In this document: positions 35,286-47,129 of the stretch, in pieces | How the letters are laid out: every line of letters starts with the position of its first letter | Position numbering within the stretch: the first letter of the stretch is position 1 | From: Pomphorhynchus laevis | Lineage: Eukaryota; Acanthocephala; Palaeacanthocephala; Echinorhynchida; Pomphorhynchidae | NCBI GenBank assembly: GCA_012934845.2 | Contig: WNNJ02000829.1 | Location: 117,141 to 181,140, forward strand | Reading direction: 5' to 3' | Length of the DNA: 64,000 bases | Program-made: the position numbers and the translations under genes | Notes under the pieces: model-generated | Seen by the model: only the letters and a program-made list of their open reading frames with translations | Told to the model about the DNA's origin: nothing | The model's database searches: none

Positions 35286-36502
35286 CTATAATTACAAAAA
35301 TATTTACAATTAAATTAATTATAAATAACTAATAAACAATTTTATCCATAAACATTAAAGAATCTTTAATTATTTATCGAAACAAAACCCATTAATTAAA
35401 TGCATTAACTAAAAAATGTGACTCTTGCATTTTAACGCATTCTTTTGCATTTTCAAATCTTAAATAGCAATTAAAAATATTATATATAATAATATAAAAT
35501 TTTAAGCACACTCTCATTTGAAATCAAAATAACAAACAACATTGGTATATAATCAATATTATATATCAATATTATTATATCTAATTAATATTTATTAATA
35601 TTGAAAATCTACTAAAAGATCTGATTAAGTTATTAATTTTATATTGATATTTATTTTATAATAATCAATATTAGTTTTATATTAATATTAACAATCTACA
35701 TCATCTAATTTAATCTGATATTTTGAGAACTTATAAGTTCTCTTACATATTTTACAATATAAAAGCAAAAATTGAAATAATTATTGCCGATATTTTTTAA
35801 GATTATCAACTGACGTTGCAACATTCATATTAATATATTGATCGTTTGTATTAATAAATTCAATTTAAGTTAGCGCGTCTTATCACTCAGGATCATATAT
35901 TTAATGTTTAAGCATTTTTTATGATTAAATGAATAATTATTAAACACTTAAAATTATTAAATTTATTTATTTATCTATTCAAGTAAAATTAGTATTTCGT
36001 AATAATTAATAACGTTATTAACAAATAAATAAAAACGATTTTTTGTTATGCGTTATTAATGCAATAAAAGGAGGTTATATTATTATATAATTGAAATAAG
36101 AGTTTAGATGAATGCAATTTAATCTTTAATTAAGTATACGCTAAAAAGTATATAAATAAAAAGATAATATTAAAGCTATGCTCTATATCAACATGTAATA
36201 TGAACATGCACGTAAAAAAGAAATACATAATGAATACATACGTAATTGAAAACGATTCGCATACTCAATAATCCGTTATTTACACAACAAATTAAAAATA
36301 TTATTTTGTAATAATTATGTCATTTAATTTAAATATTAAAGTTTTGTTTTGCAGTATTTTATATGATAATCAATCTACAACTATTAAATTTCAATTTTAA
36401 GCAATTTTAATATTAAAATATCTTAAATTGTGTATTAACTATTAAATTTACTAATTATTCATATATTTACAAATATAAAATTTTATGGAATCAATAATTT
36501 AC

Positions 36503-37261
36503 CTGACTTTGACTGTTGTCCTTGTGCAAATTTGTACTGAACAGGGGTGTTTACTGGCATATGCTTCATAGGCTGTAGAAAGGGACTATTGCCGATATCT
36601 GAGTACATAGATTGAGGAACCTGATGTTGCCCGTTTGCTGATGAATACATAATATTAGCGGGGAGTTGTTGTGGAATTTGTTGCTGTCCGGTTGTTGATG
36701 AATACATCGGATTAGCGGGAAATTGCTGTTGAACTTGGTTTTGCTGAATCTTTGACGGCATTTGCATGAACTTATATTGGGCCTCGAAGTTTTCATTGTT
36801 TTGCTGAGGAGGATGTTGCATAGGGGCAGCATTTTTATTAGCAATGGTTAAAGCGTATAACTTATTTAGTGTATTTTCCACGGATTTAAAGAAATTTTGT
36901 ATATATGCTAGTGAAGAAGGGTTGATGGATGATGCTGGATCACTGGTGAGTGACTGGTCAAATGCAGGCTTCGTTTGAAATTGTGTTGGCCTGTTTTGCT
37001 GTTGATGTTCGTATTGTTGCACATTTGGATTGTTTATAAACGAATATTCCGCATCACCACTAACATATGACTGAGGCAATGACTGACTGGGCGCTTCCAA
37101 CATAGCCGAAGGCATAGGCAATTTGTACATCTTATCCATTTGATAAGGAAGTGTAGTTTGGGAATTACCAGGAGGATTCGAATTCGAATACATGTTATGA
37201 TCTTGTCCTTTGTTCACGCTTTGGATAGTTGCAATAAATTCATAATCATTTGATTCAGCTG
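36503..37261 (-). CDS. Secreted Gln-rich protein, large exon
   Basis: A 759-bp exon coding about 253 residues rich in Gln, Asn, Pro, Ser and Met. An internal imperfect repeat at about residues 180-215 of the exon product reads QQ(F/L)PAN(P/I)MYSS(T/A)(T/N)GQ. A short non-repetitive stretch (SSLAYIQNFFKSVENTLNKL) could form an amphipathic helix. The acceptor is TTTGTTTATAG at 37262 and the donor is CAG|GTAAAT at 36503/36502, both phase 1. No known domain is recognised. The composition suggests an extracellular structural or low-complexity product. Confidence 0.75.
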
Positions 37262-37499
37262 CTATAAACAAACAATATTTACGAACAATATGAATTTATC
37301 AATTAGTTAATGGATTTGCAATTTTATATAATTATAAATAATTATATAAAATTTTAAATAATTTATATAAAGATAGAATTTAAAATAAATTTTAACTTTT
37401 ACAAATTTACTAATAATATTGTCTCTGATTATGTTTGATTATCTAGTATTATATTCTAATACAAAGTATATTATTTATTATCCACCCATAAAAATTTTT

Positions 37500-38096
37500 C
37501 GTCCATAATTTTTATTTATTTTATCTTTCCTTATATTATGGCAACTCTTAAAATTTCGTTATTTAAATTATTAGTAGAAAGCCAATATCATTACATAATG
37601 TGGCAATTTTTAAAATTTCATTATTCAATGTCATGATTACGATATAAATTAAAAAAGTTTTAATTGATCTTAATTAATGTTCATATCCAGATATACACCT
37701 TCTTTATCATCAATATTGGTTTTATTACGAATGAGGCTACCTGGATAAATTTGTTCGCTTATTGAATAAAAATTCATAGAGTTTAATACACATATATTAT
37801 CAATGTATCGAAACATATTTCATATCTTTATATAATTTAGATTTATTTTTTACACAGTTATGATCAAATTCATATTCAATCTGAATTTGACTGTCTTCAA
37901 TATCGTGTGACTAAAATAAATCTAAACAGTTAACTGAATCTATGCATATTGTATTTAAATATTGTATTTATTTTTTTCATATATTTATATTGTTTAGATT
38001 TAGTTTTTACACTTTTATGAACAAATTCATATTCTATAAAGCTTAAAAATAAGTCAGCTATAATTGGGCTACTATTACCTCCCATTGAAACACCTT
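37500..38096 (-). pseudogene. Reverse transcriptase relic (RYIDDI type), second copy
   Basis: At about 38096-38020 the minus strand codes KGVSMGGNSSPIIADLFLSF, a clean RT motif B, then IEYEF. Further down (37815-37690) come LNSMNFYSISEQIYPGSLI and NKTNIDDKEGVYLDMN, parallel to the relic at 0.8-1.3 kb. The YIDD box itself is damaged here. It sits in an intron of the Gln-rich gene in the same orientation. Confidence 0.65.
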
Positions 38097-38392
38097 TTAT
38101 TTATTTTCACGTAAAAATAAATCGTTTTTACCAGCTTTGTCAATACTTGTTATTATATAGTTATTTAATTTAGTAAGTTCTGTATACATATCTATATTAA
38201 CTTTATATTTCCTTTTATAATTATTTGTTATTTCTTAAATAACAATTTTTTTGTTAAATAACAATCGTTTGTTATTTCTTTTGTAATTTTTTGTTATTTT
38301 GTTTATTAATATCTCGCAATCGAGCAAATAAAAGTCAATTTAATAAAAATTAAAATATTAAATTGGCGATTAATATATATGTATTTTAAAAT

Positions 38393-38510
38393 ATTCATGT
38401 ACGATCAGGTAAAATTGAAAAACAAAATAATTTTTATATTTATATAAAAATTATATCAAAATAATTTCGTTTTTCAATTTTAACTGATCGTTCTTGAATA
38501 TTTTATAAAT
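38393..38510. mobile_element. Short foldback element
   Basis: AATATTCATGTACGATCAGG followed by TAAAATTGAAAAAC is mirrored by GTTTTTCAATTTTAACTGAT and CGTTCTTGAATATTTTA. The arms are about 45 bp with a short AT spacer. The ends resemble the foldback at 20.5 kb. Confidence 0.6.
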
Positions 38511-38582
38511 GCCACTACTAAAAGTAGCAAATAAAAATTTGCTACTTTTTATTTTTTATAGATATAAATATAAATATAAACC

Positions 38583-38645
38583 CGACTTCGTCAGGTTTTT
38601 ATAAAACCTGACGAAGTCGATAGGCGAAACGTTGAAATAAAGAAA
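38583..38645 (+). ncRNA. Minimal hammerhead-like motif with preceding hairpin
   Basis: CTGACGAA, then GTC-GATA-GGC (short stem II), then GAAACGTTG, then AATAAAG. The order of core box, small stem II, GAAAC and a palindromic ACGT stem III is that of the minimal PLE-type hammerhead. The first core box has C for T at its fifth base (CTGACGA for CTGATGA), so activity is doubtful. It is preceded by a 14-15 bp perfect hairpin, GACTTCGTCAGGT and ACCTGACGAAGTC, whose right arm overlaps the motif and could compete with it. Confidence 0.4.
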
Positions 38646-38924
38646 TATTTGTCTTGCCTGTTTTCTGTTTTACGATCAAAATATATGAACGCATTGCTAG
38701 ATAATTCAGGTCAGCAACTTACGAGCGCTGCTCATACAATCGGATTTAAAACTATAAAAATGTATCCTTCAAAGGATCCTGTGAGAAAGCAAGCAACGAC
38801 AGCAAGTAAAATTCCTGCTGAATAAAATATGGATGATCCGGAAAGTACATGGTTAGTTTAAAGAGGCTAGGCCCATGCTACCACGTTAGCAAATTCTTAA
38901 AGATGCCTTTTCAATATATAACAA

Positions 38925-38984
38925 GGCAGCCGAAACGACTGATGGTAGTTCACCCTACTGATGAGTGCTGCCGGCTACCATCAG
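38925..38984 (+). ncRNA. Permuted hammerhead-like pseudoknot motif, copy 4
   Basis: GGCAGC (38925-38930), CGAAAC, CTGATGGTAG (38939-38948), then CTGATGAG (38958-38965), GCTGCC (38967-38972) and CTACCATCAG (38975-38984). GGCAGC pairs with GCTGCC (6 bp) and CTGATGGTAG with CTACCATCAG (10 bp). The two stems cross, forming an H-type pseudoknot. Box order matches the motifs at 3.64, 52.6 and 53.0 kb. This copy has the longest stems. Confidence 0.5.
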
Positions 38985-39967
38985 CTCGTCTAGGAGTGAT
39001 AAGGAAATCTGCTCTACTTGTAATCTAACTCCGGTTTATGGCAACATTTACAATTATAAAACTGAAGTTTATTAGCTCCCGGAGCACAGTTTAATACAAT
39101 CGGATTTAAAACTATATATAAGAATATTTATATATTCTTATATAATAGAATATATAAATTGTGTTATAAGCATTCTATTATGCTCTCGGTTATTTGAATC
39201 ACAGCTTGGAATCCTTGTTTCTATCAAATTCATAAATATATCAAAAAAGGTACGTATATAAAATTAAACCAAGCTTTCTTTTGTAATTTATTTAAATTGT
39301 AGAATATTGTATTGTGCTATCGACGAAGGGGTAACCCGAAAACGATTTTAAATATATTTTATATACCTACTTATTTTGAAATAACTATGAATGCGACAAA
39401 AACAAGGATCCCGAGCCAGTTAGGTTCAAATAACCCAATTGATACTATATTTATTCAAACACGTAACAATTACAATAGAATTTAATTTAAAAACGATTTG
39501 ACAATTATCATCACAAGGCCTCCAGCCATTTTCATTGCTGAAATATTTTAACTAGAAAATATTTATTAAGAATATTTATTTAAATATTTTTAAAAATATA
39601 CACGGAAAAATCGAGTCATCTTAATTTTCTAAACGATTGCAATAAATATAAATAAAAATTAAATTGATTTAATTAATATAAATTATATTTTTTATTTGAT
39701 AAAAATATAATAATAACCCACAAAATATAGTGATAAAAAATATTCTATAAAATCAAGTGATAAAATAATTATATTAAAAATGATAAAAATTATGCTATGA
39801 TCTTTATATAATAAGATAATATTATTATCTTATTATATAATAAAATATATTAGTATATAATACTAATATAATACTATTAATATAAGCAACATCTTTTTAT
39901 AACTAGGACTCGCGATAAGATAACTTAATGAGAAAACTTCATCAAAGTGTCTTATCATACGGTTTAC

Positions 39968-40174
39968 CATTTTTTTGTAATGGTAATTGCATAGGTTGCC
40001 CCGTCAATTGCATTTGCTGCTGCTCGTCAAGTTCGTTATCATACATAGATTCTTCTTCATCCTCATTTTGACCATATATATTTGGAATACAACTGATTTG
40101 TTGGTTTGTATTAGGTAATGTGAACTCTAAAGCGTCAGGTGAATTAAATAGTTGTTGTTGATTCGAGTCGGCCC
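39968..40174 (-). CDS. Secreted Gln-rich protein, internal exon
   Basis: Codes GADSNQQQLFNSPDALEFTL, a stretch with NEDEEESMYDNELDEQQQMQ, then a Gln/Leu/Pro tail. The donor is AATG|GTAAAC at 39968/39967, and the G joins CA of the next exon in phase 1. The start is less certain. An acceptor TTTATTTAG ends at 40200, giving a longer exon in the wrong phase. An alternative AACAAG|GG at 40175 keeps the phase-1 pattern and gives 207 bp. Without splicing the frame runs into TGA eight codons after the donor. Confidence 0.55.
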
Positions 40175-40799
40175 CTTGTTGAGAATATTGGGAAGAACTC
40201 TAAATAAAAAGTTTATCTTACAATAATGTAGAGTCATCGGCTAAAAACCTCAATCCCCACGTGTGAATCTAAAATCAAAAAATAACTGTCAAGCAAAATA
40301 TGTTTAGCAATTTAGTCAATAAATTAACAAAAAGTGAACAAAATATATGATATAGTATATATATCTGATATAATATATGAAATATAAAATAATATATGAT
40401 AAATAAATAATATAATAAATAATAATAAATAATGATAAATTATATAAATTATTTAATTATTAAATAATATATGATAATATATGATTAAATAATATATTTA
40501 ATCATCAGAAAATCTATAATATAAAGTGATAAATCTCGTAAGATTACTTAATGATAAGACTTTGTTTTATCATTAATACATTTACAATTCCGAATCTGTA
40601 TTTTATAAATATATAGATTTCCTAAATAAATATTCGGATTTTATAATGTTTTATAAATTTTTAGATTTAATGAATAAATATATGGTTTAATAAATATTTA
40701 GATTTCATAAAAATTATGATTTCACAAATGAATATTTCGATTTCATGAATGTTCTGATTTAATAAATATACTGTTTTCGTTTTTACCATTGCCGACGAT

Positions 40800-41480
40800 A
40801 GATTTCGATTTTAATGGACAAGATTTATACTCCAGAGGGACAGATGTGATATGAAGAAAGACCAGGTTAGACTTTACCGAGGGTGAGGAGTTTGATTGAA
40901 ATGAGCTGCTTAAAGGTGTGTAAGGAGGAAGATGAGTGAATGTCAACGGAAAGGCGGTTCCAAGCTACTGGTCCAGAAATATGGTAAGTTTGGAGGCCAT
41001 AATTAGTGCAATATCTAGGAATGGAAAAGATACCTGTGTGACAGGATCAGAGAGTTAGAGAAGATATATGGACTAAGTCGTATGAAGGAAGTTTAAGATA
41101 CGATGGTGAATAGTATGCACGGAAACGGAAAACAAGAAATAGTAAGCGCATTTTCATGAATTGAGAAATGCTAGGCTAATTGCGAAGCAGCAGATGGCAA
41201 GTAATATAATCAAAGTGTTTGAGGCGTAATAATATACGAGCGTATGTATGGATAACGAGTTGAAGAGAGCGTAGTAAGGTTATGAATAAATTGACTAGTG
41301 AACAAAGGGTAACAGATAAATATTGTTATCAAAAGAAACTAAGAAATTTCAAATGGTCAACGATAGGGATAGGTATATTACCATCATGAAGTACAGGGCA
41401 CAAAGAAATATTACGTTGAGAGCGAGTCAGCCATAATACGCTGAATTTTTCGTAGTTCATGATTAAATGAATTGAATTAA
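40800..41480 (-). pseudogene. LINE 3' fragment with RT C-terminal region
   Basis: Minus-strand frames give RNISLCPVLHDGNIPIPIVD and HLKFL, the post-palm part of a LINE RT. Then, after frameshifts, they give YCTNYGLQTYHISGPVAWNR and SVDIHSSSSLHTFKQL, the conserved GPxxWNxLP...SLxxFK C-terminus of CR1/jockey-like LINEs. It lies inside an intron of the Gln-rich gene. A shorter copy in opposite orientation lies at 43.0-43.5 kb. Confidence 0.65.
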
Positions 41481-41852
41481 GGTAATTGCTGGTAGTTGAT
41501 AGAATAAAAGTAAAATAAAATTCTATTAATATTTATATTCTAATATTTATATTAGACTAAGTGAAATTGTGGTGCCAATCTGTGATTCAAAAACACAAAA
41601 AAGACGGATGTGGTCCGATGACTGTACTATTCCCATGTATCCCTATGGCATACTAGCTACAGCCATTTGTATCAATAGTGGTAGCTAAATCCTATACAAA
41701 CGTGTCTGTTTTGTATCCGACTTTTGTAGAAACCGGATACCGACTTTTTATCAGACTTGTTTGTACCGCTTGTGATAGCGAAAATCAATAATTTACTTTT
41801 CAAAAGTTTTCGAGCTTTAACATTACAATTTAAATAATTTTTTAAATCTTAC

Positions 41853-41888
41853 TCTCAATGGCTGCTTTTGTATTTTGTAACTCATCCT
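41853..41888 (-). CDS. Secreted Gln-rich protein, micro-exon 3
   Basis: A 36-bp exon (DELQNTKAAIE) between TTTTAG and GTAAGA. Both junctions are phase 1. Confidence 0.5.
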
Positions 41889-41940
41889 CTAAAATTTTTA
41901 AACATGAATATGAGATGTATTTAAGATATAAAATACTTAC

Positions 41941-41973
41941 TTAACTGGCAAATTAAATCGACTGTTCGCGTTG
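41941..41973 (-). CDS. Secreted Gln-rich protein, micro-exon 2
   Basis: A 33-bp exon (TRTVDLICQL) between TTTTTAAG and GTAAGT. Both junctions are phase 1. Confidence 0.5.
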
Positions 41974-42020
41974 CTTAAAAATTACAAATAAGAGGGAATT
42001 ATAATTCGTACACATTTTAC

Positions 42021-42087
42021 CTGATTGTTGATGAGCTATAACACTGTAAAGTAACAAAATCGAAATTGCTCTTGTTGCATAAGGCAT
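42021..42087 (-). CDS. Secreted Gln-rich protein, exon 1 with signal peptide
   Basis: ATG at 42087-42085 starts MPYATRAISILLLYSVIAHQ, a classic signal peptide: basic n-region with Arg6, hydrophobic core ISILLLYSVIA, likely cleavage after VIA. The exon ends at TCAG|GTAAAA after one base of the next codon (phase 1). Joined with the exons at 41973-41941, 41888-41853, 40174-39968, 37261-36503 and 35285-35233, the model gives an uninterrupted product of about 384 residues. The family is unknown. A LINE relic (40.8-41.5 kb) and an RT relic (37.5-38.1 kb) lie in its introns. Confidence 0.65.
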
Positions 42088-42099
42088 GTTTGTTAATTC

Positions 42100-42980
42100 A
42101 CTAAATTATGGGGTAATTTTCTAATAGATTAAAATTATAATTAAAATTATACAAATAACATGTTTGGTTCGAATGCGAACTTTACAGAAATGTTTTCTAC
42201 ATATTATATTTTAGCTGCGAAAAGTAATTAAAGTCATTAAAGTCATTTCATAGGGCAAGAAGCGTGGAGAATTCCAAACAAATCATGTGATTTGCGTGCA
42301 AGCCTAGAACAGTGTGCTGTTTAGTGGGTATAATCTCACAAATTATTTTATTTGATATTTTGATTACTAAAATGAATTTAGATTCAAACGTTATCCTTTT
42401 GTATTGGAATATTTGTTTAATTATATAAATAATTAATTATTAATTAAATTATAATCAAAATTAATGAATAAATTATATTTATTGGATATTTATTTGTATT
42501 TATATAATTTATGTGAAAATAGATTTTTGACATGTGAAAATAAGTCAATTAAATAATTTATTTAATTTAATTAATTTGGCAATTAATTAATAATTCTTAA
42601 TTAATAATTAATCAACAATTATTTTGATAATTATTATTTTTTAATTATTGTACAGAACGTTTAAGTATCGAGAGGAATTGTTCAGGGCCTTAAACATCGA
42701 GAGGAATAATAAAATATGAAATTTTTGACTATTGCATATTAATATGTTATAATAACTATAACGCCTATCTAACAAATATTAAACCATCAAGTAAATATAA
42801 AATGTTGCTATGAATAAATGATGTTATTGAATGATGCTTTAACTTAATGATGTTTTAACTGAATAAAGTTTTTATTTGATATTATATATAACGTTCAAAA
42901 TATATAATATAATATTGTAAAAGGTTTGTTCTTGATCGTTTCTTATCCTTGACCTTTGACGTATTCGTAGAATAGTTATT
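42100..42980. other. Upstream of the secreted-protein gene, AT-rich
   Basis: No coding content. Two near-identical short phrases occur at 42657-42710 (GTTTAAGTATCGAGAGGAAT and CTTAAACATCGAGAGGAAT). Promoter elements cannot be picked out. Confidence 0.35.
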
Positions 42981-42981
42981 T

Positions 42982-43014
42982 AATGCAGGCACTCATTTGA
43001 TGAGTGCCTGCATT
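42982..43014. repeat. Perfect 15-bp hairpin
   Basis: AATGCAGGCACTCAT, a 3-base loop, then ATGAGTGCCTGCATT. It abuts the start of the LINE fragment at 43013, so it may be part of the insertion junction. Confidence 0.75.
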
Positions 43015-43475
43015 ACTACGCTCTCTTCAACTCGTTATCCATACATACGCTCGTATATTATTACGCCTCAAACACTTTGATCATATTACTTGCCATCTGC
43101 TGCTTCGCAATTGGCCTAGTATTTCTCAATTCATGAAAATGCGCTTACTATTTCTTGTTTTCCGTTTCCGTGCATACTATTCACCATCGTATCTTAAACT
43201 TCCTTCATACGACTTAGTCCATATATCTTCTCTAACTCTCTGATCCTGTCACACAGGTATCTTTTCCATTCCTAGATATTGCACTAATTATGGCCTCCAA
43301 ACTTACCATATTTCTGGACCAGTAGCTTGGAACCGCCTTTCCGTTGACATTCACTCATCTTCCTCCTTACACACCTTTAAGCAGCTCATTTCAATCAAAC
43401 TCCTCACCCTCGGTAAAGTCTGACCTGATCTTTCTTCATATCACATCTGTCCCTCTGGTGTATAAATCTTGGAAA
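43013..43475 (+). pseudogene. LINE 3' fragment, plus-strand copy
   Basis: Nearly identical to the reverse complement of 40828-41281, including the GPVAWNRLSVDIHSSSSL block near 43318-43372. It is truncated at its 5' side relative to the minus copy and ends near TCTGTCCCTCTGG, where the two diverge. With the other copy it forms a widely spaced inverted repeat. Confidence 0.65.
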
Positions 43476-43479
43476 ACCG

Positions 43480-45830
43480 AAATCCATCTTCGGCAATGCT
43501 AACGATAAAGCTGGCAGATTTCATCCTTTACGCATTTCTTGAAAATCTACAGTTTGTGAATTTAATTTTTATTGATGGACCTGTTAGGTTAGTAGCCCCG
43601 TCCACATTTGCCATAAATAAATTATATGTATTTCAAATTATATTATTATTTAGAAATATGAATTTCAGAAATTATGTGTGCATCATTTGCTTCGCTCTTA
43701 TCACGTTTCAAACGCCTTTTATTGAAAAATATCGATAACAAATCAACGGCAATATCATAAGATAGACAAATCAACATCATTAATTTTACTGTCACAAATT
43801 ACTGTTTAGTAACAAATCGAAACATACGTGATAACAATTCAAAATAAATCTAGTAAATATATTTATAAATATATATAATTAAATATATTTAATTATAGTT
43901 ATTATTTATATTATTTATTTATATTTATTTTCAAATGTTTTATAATGTAAGCATGCCTAATATAAAATTTTTATAATATTGTTATTTATTATATAGTTAT
44001 GTCTAATTATATACTAGTTTCTTATTAGGCAAAACAACCAATTTGATTGAACGTATTGTTTACAATGTACAATCAAATTTACAGCGTATTGTGACAGCGT
44101 CAATTACATAATAAATAACAATGAACTGTTATTGAGAAATAGCGGCAATTTATTCATTATTTTATTTTATGTATTTAGCAATTTGATGTATTTTATTTGC
44201 AAATTATTTTCACGTATTTTATATAAAATGAAATTTTTAAATTTTATTCGCTCTGAATACTAATTTTTATTTACACAACAAGTACATTCATTTATTCTAC
44301 TATTTCACTATTTTATTTCATGTACTTGGCAATTTCATGTATTTTATTTACAAATTATTTTACATTAAATCCAGTTTCAATTAACAAATAAAGTAAAATT
44401 ACACACTTAACTTGCATAAATAAGTAGGACACGGATATTTGCTCAAAATATTAAGTTATTTTTGATTAATCACGCAATTCATCAGTGTAGATGTTTATCT
44501 GTACTAATTAAAATAAACTCTAACCTGCTAAGTCGACTGCTCTTGTTTCTAATGGTTGATATTATTATTCGCTTTTAACAATTTCTGATTTATTAACTTA
44601 CTTTTATCGTAGTTATGTAAGTTACTGCAGATTTAACTGCTCTCTCTACGAGTACAATGTATATGTTGTTCCTCAAGTAAATCTTCTAGAGAGACTTTAA
44701 ATGTTTCTTATAGGTTACACAATCATAATGTGAACACTAATTTGTCGTATCGTTTTAAATGCAGTATTTAAATCTAAATGAAAAATTGAATTACATTCAT
44801 CATTTACTGTTAATTATAACGATCGCTATTTACACAAATTTAGATTTCAATTTAGATTTCAACAGATTAAATTTTGAAGCATTGACTGAACTAATCAACA
44901 CCTTCCAAAATAGCAATTACTGACAAAATTTAAATGTTCCACTGTTTTTTATATATAAAAACATGCATCGTATTTAATATTTAAAATATTTTATACTTGT
45001 TCAATATTTTTATTTTCTATATAACAACAGAAAATATGCTAAAATGACATATTTAGGTCACACCTATGAATGCCACTTGGCTGACCTAAATATATTATGA
45101 TAAATTAATAAAAACATGAAATTTAAATCAAATCTGAAAACATCTTCCAACTCTCTTGTTATTTAATTGCGGACGAGAATAAAATAAATAACTCTCTCTG
45201 TATATTTAAATTAATTTTAAATTGATTTAAATTTGATTTATTTTCATCCTTGAGCGAACAATCAAAAAGTGAAAAAGTATAAAATAAATTTAATTCAAAG
45301 ATTTAAAAACAGATTTTATCGATACAATACATGAGTTATTATGTAGGTTTTTTAATTTATACAAAATGAGCGCGAAATTAAACGTTGATGATACATTCAT
45401 AATACTTGTGGTACATATATATACGGGTACATTCAGTTTATTTGACAAGCAATAAGCTCAAGTGTTTAGAATCTTATCTGTTATTTAGAGATTTAGATGA
45501 ACAACATCGAAAATAATAGCCACGGTTTACCAGATGTATGTCAAATGTCTATCTGACTTTTTACTCTCATTTTCTGTGCATTTACGATATACAGAATGTA
45601 TAAATACATTAAATTTTTAATTATTTGATATTTCATTGAGTCTGCATTAAAATTCCTAAGAAATGAATTTGTTAAACTATTCATATATAACCATTAAAAC
45701 TATTAAATTTAAGATTTTACTAAAGTAGACGCTTCATTAAACTAGGTTATAAGACAAAAGGTTCCCAATATTCTAAAATAAATTTAAATTGCATCCAACG
45801 TCGAAATGTCTAAAAGTCGTTAATTACAAA
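43480..45830. other. No gene seen
   Basis: AT-rich with no recognised repeat family or protein motif. The open frame at 43469-43738 follows the LINE fragment and shows no domain. Confidence 0.35.
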
Positions 45831-45832
45831 CG

Positions 45833-46382
45833 ATGTCAAATATTAGTGATCTATATGTTGGTTCAATTGTGTTCAGCCAACTTGTCATTTTAGCAAGTGT
45901 TCTGTTCTTTTTGTTGTTTACTTGGTGTACCTATTGGTACGCTGCGTTCTGTTTTTGCGGATTGATACACTTAAGTAATATTATTGTATTGGTATGGGTG
46001 TTAAATCACTGCACCAATACAACATGACAATTTATCCATCATTCCGGGGTTTTATTTAATTTGAAATTCGTTTATTGTCATCGTTTAATTTAAAGCTCTT
46101 GCAGGCTATACGCAAATTTGTGCCAACAAATCGATTCGCTAGACGGTCTTTCATGTGTCGACCTGTTTCTCAAGTATATTGGGTTTGCAATCTATGTATA
46201 CACTGGATATTTGTTGGTTTTCTAGGCCTATTATCCTTTTATACATTGTTTTCATGATTGAATTATTAAAATTGTTTCCTGCTATAATATTCACAGCAAC
46301 ATGTACATCTAGATCGTGTGAATTGGGTGAAAATGCTAAGCTTGATGTATTTATATTCCTAACTGAAACAACAAACATATAA
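45833..46382 (+). CDS. Probable small membrane protein, three exons, unknown family
   Basis: ATG at 45833 opens MSNISDLYVGSIVFSQLVIL, continuing through two hydrophobic segments (about residues 14-32 and 37-57). The frame reads into TGA at 46024 unless spliced, for instance at ATTG|GTATGG (about 45991). A well-formed 52-bp intron lies at 46174-46225 (CTCAA|GTATATT ... GTTTTCTAG|GCC). Across it the frame joins SCVDLFLK to PIILLYIVFMIELLKLFPAI and runs to TAA at 46380-46382, adding a third hydrophobic segment. The first junction (acceptor near CTCTTGCAG, 46104) could not be phased with certainty. I do not recognise the protein. Confidence 0.4.
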
Positions 46383-46609
46383 ACGATCAGCGAACTATAT
46401 ATACAGTTTTATGCGATTTTTCGCAATAACAATTTATAAAATGACGCATAACTCTTGGAATCCTTTGAGAAATTCAGTGTCCTCGTAATCAACATATACG
46501 CATTTGTTCCCTATATAAAGAATAACTAGAAGGCCCACACACGCAACAAGCCAGTAAAAACGCTTTTTGCACCTGAGTTTAGTCTAGCATTATGAGGAAT
46601 TGCTGGTGT

Positions 46610-46900
46610 CTTTATAGTTATCACAAAAGCAGTCGAAATGCATTCTAACAACTTCATCCGAATGACGACGACTGCTGGGTGGTTAGTAACGTCTCAGAGT
46701 GATACATTAGACTGATAGAGTTGGTGATCGAAGTCAAGATATTTAGCAGCAAATATGGATTAAAAATCAATCGTAGCCAGCTTTGGCTCCTGGACCACAG
46801 TTTCAAGCGATTTTTCGCAATAACAATATATATAACTAATATGAATGGATGTTCTTCACCGACACGAAGAACATTCATTATATAAAATGCATATACATTA
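46610..46900 (+). pseudogene. Decayed LINE reverse-transcriptase fragment
   Basis: A plus frame gives IELVIEVKIFSSKYGLKINR then SQLWLLDH (about 46690-46800). This resembles the segment following the catalytic box in LINE RTs (...AxxYGLKINxxKTKxMxxD). It ends in an AT-rich palindromic tract (46855-46955). Confidence 0.4.
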
Positions 46901-47129
46901 TATATAATATATAATCTTCCATTTATGTAATGGAAGAACATCCATTATATATATTGTAAAATCAAAATTTTTGCCACATATATGTACAAAAGAATGCTTT
47001 GAATGTATTTCGAAAACAATTTCAGAAATTCATTACATTGAAGGTTTCATTTAAGGCGTAGATCCACCTATGGAAAGAACCTAGGCTCGAATTTGAATGT
47101 GCGAATAGTGTTTAAAAAGTACAGCGGTA

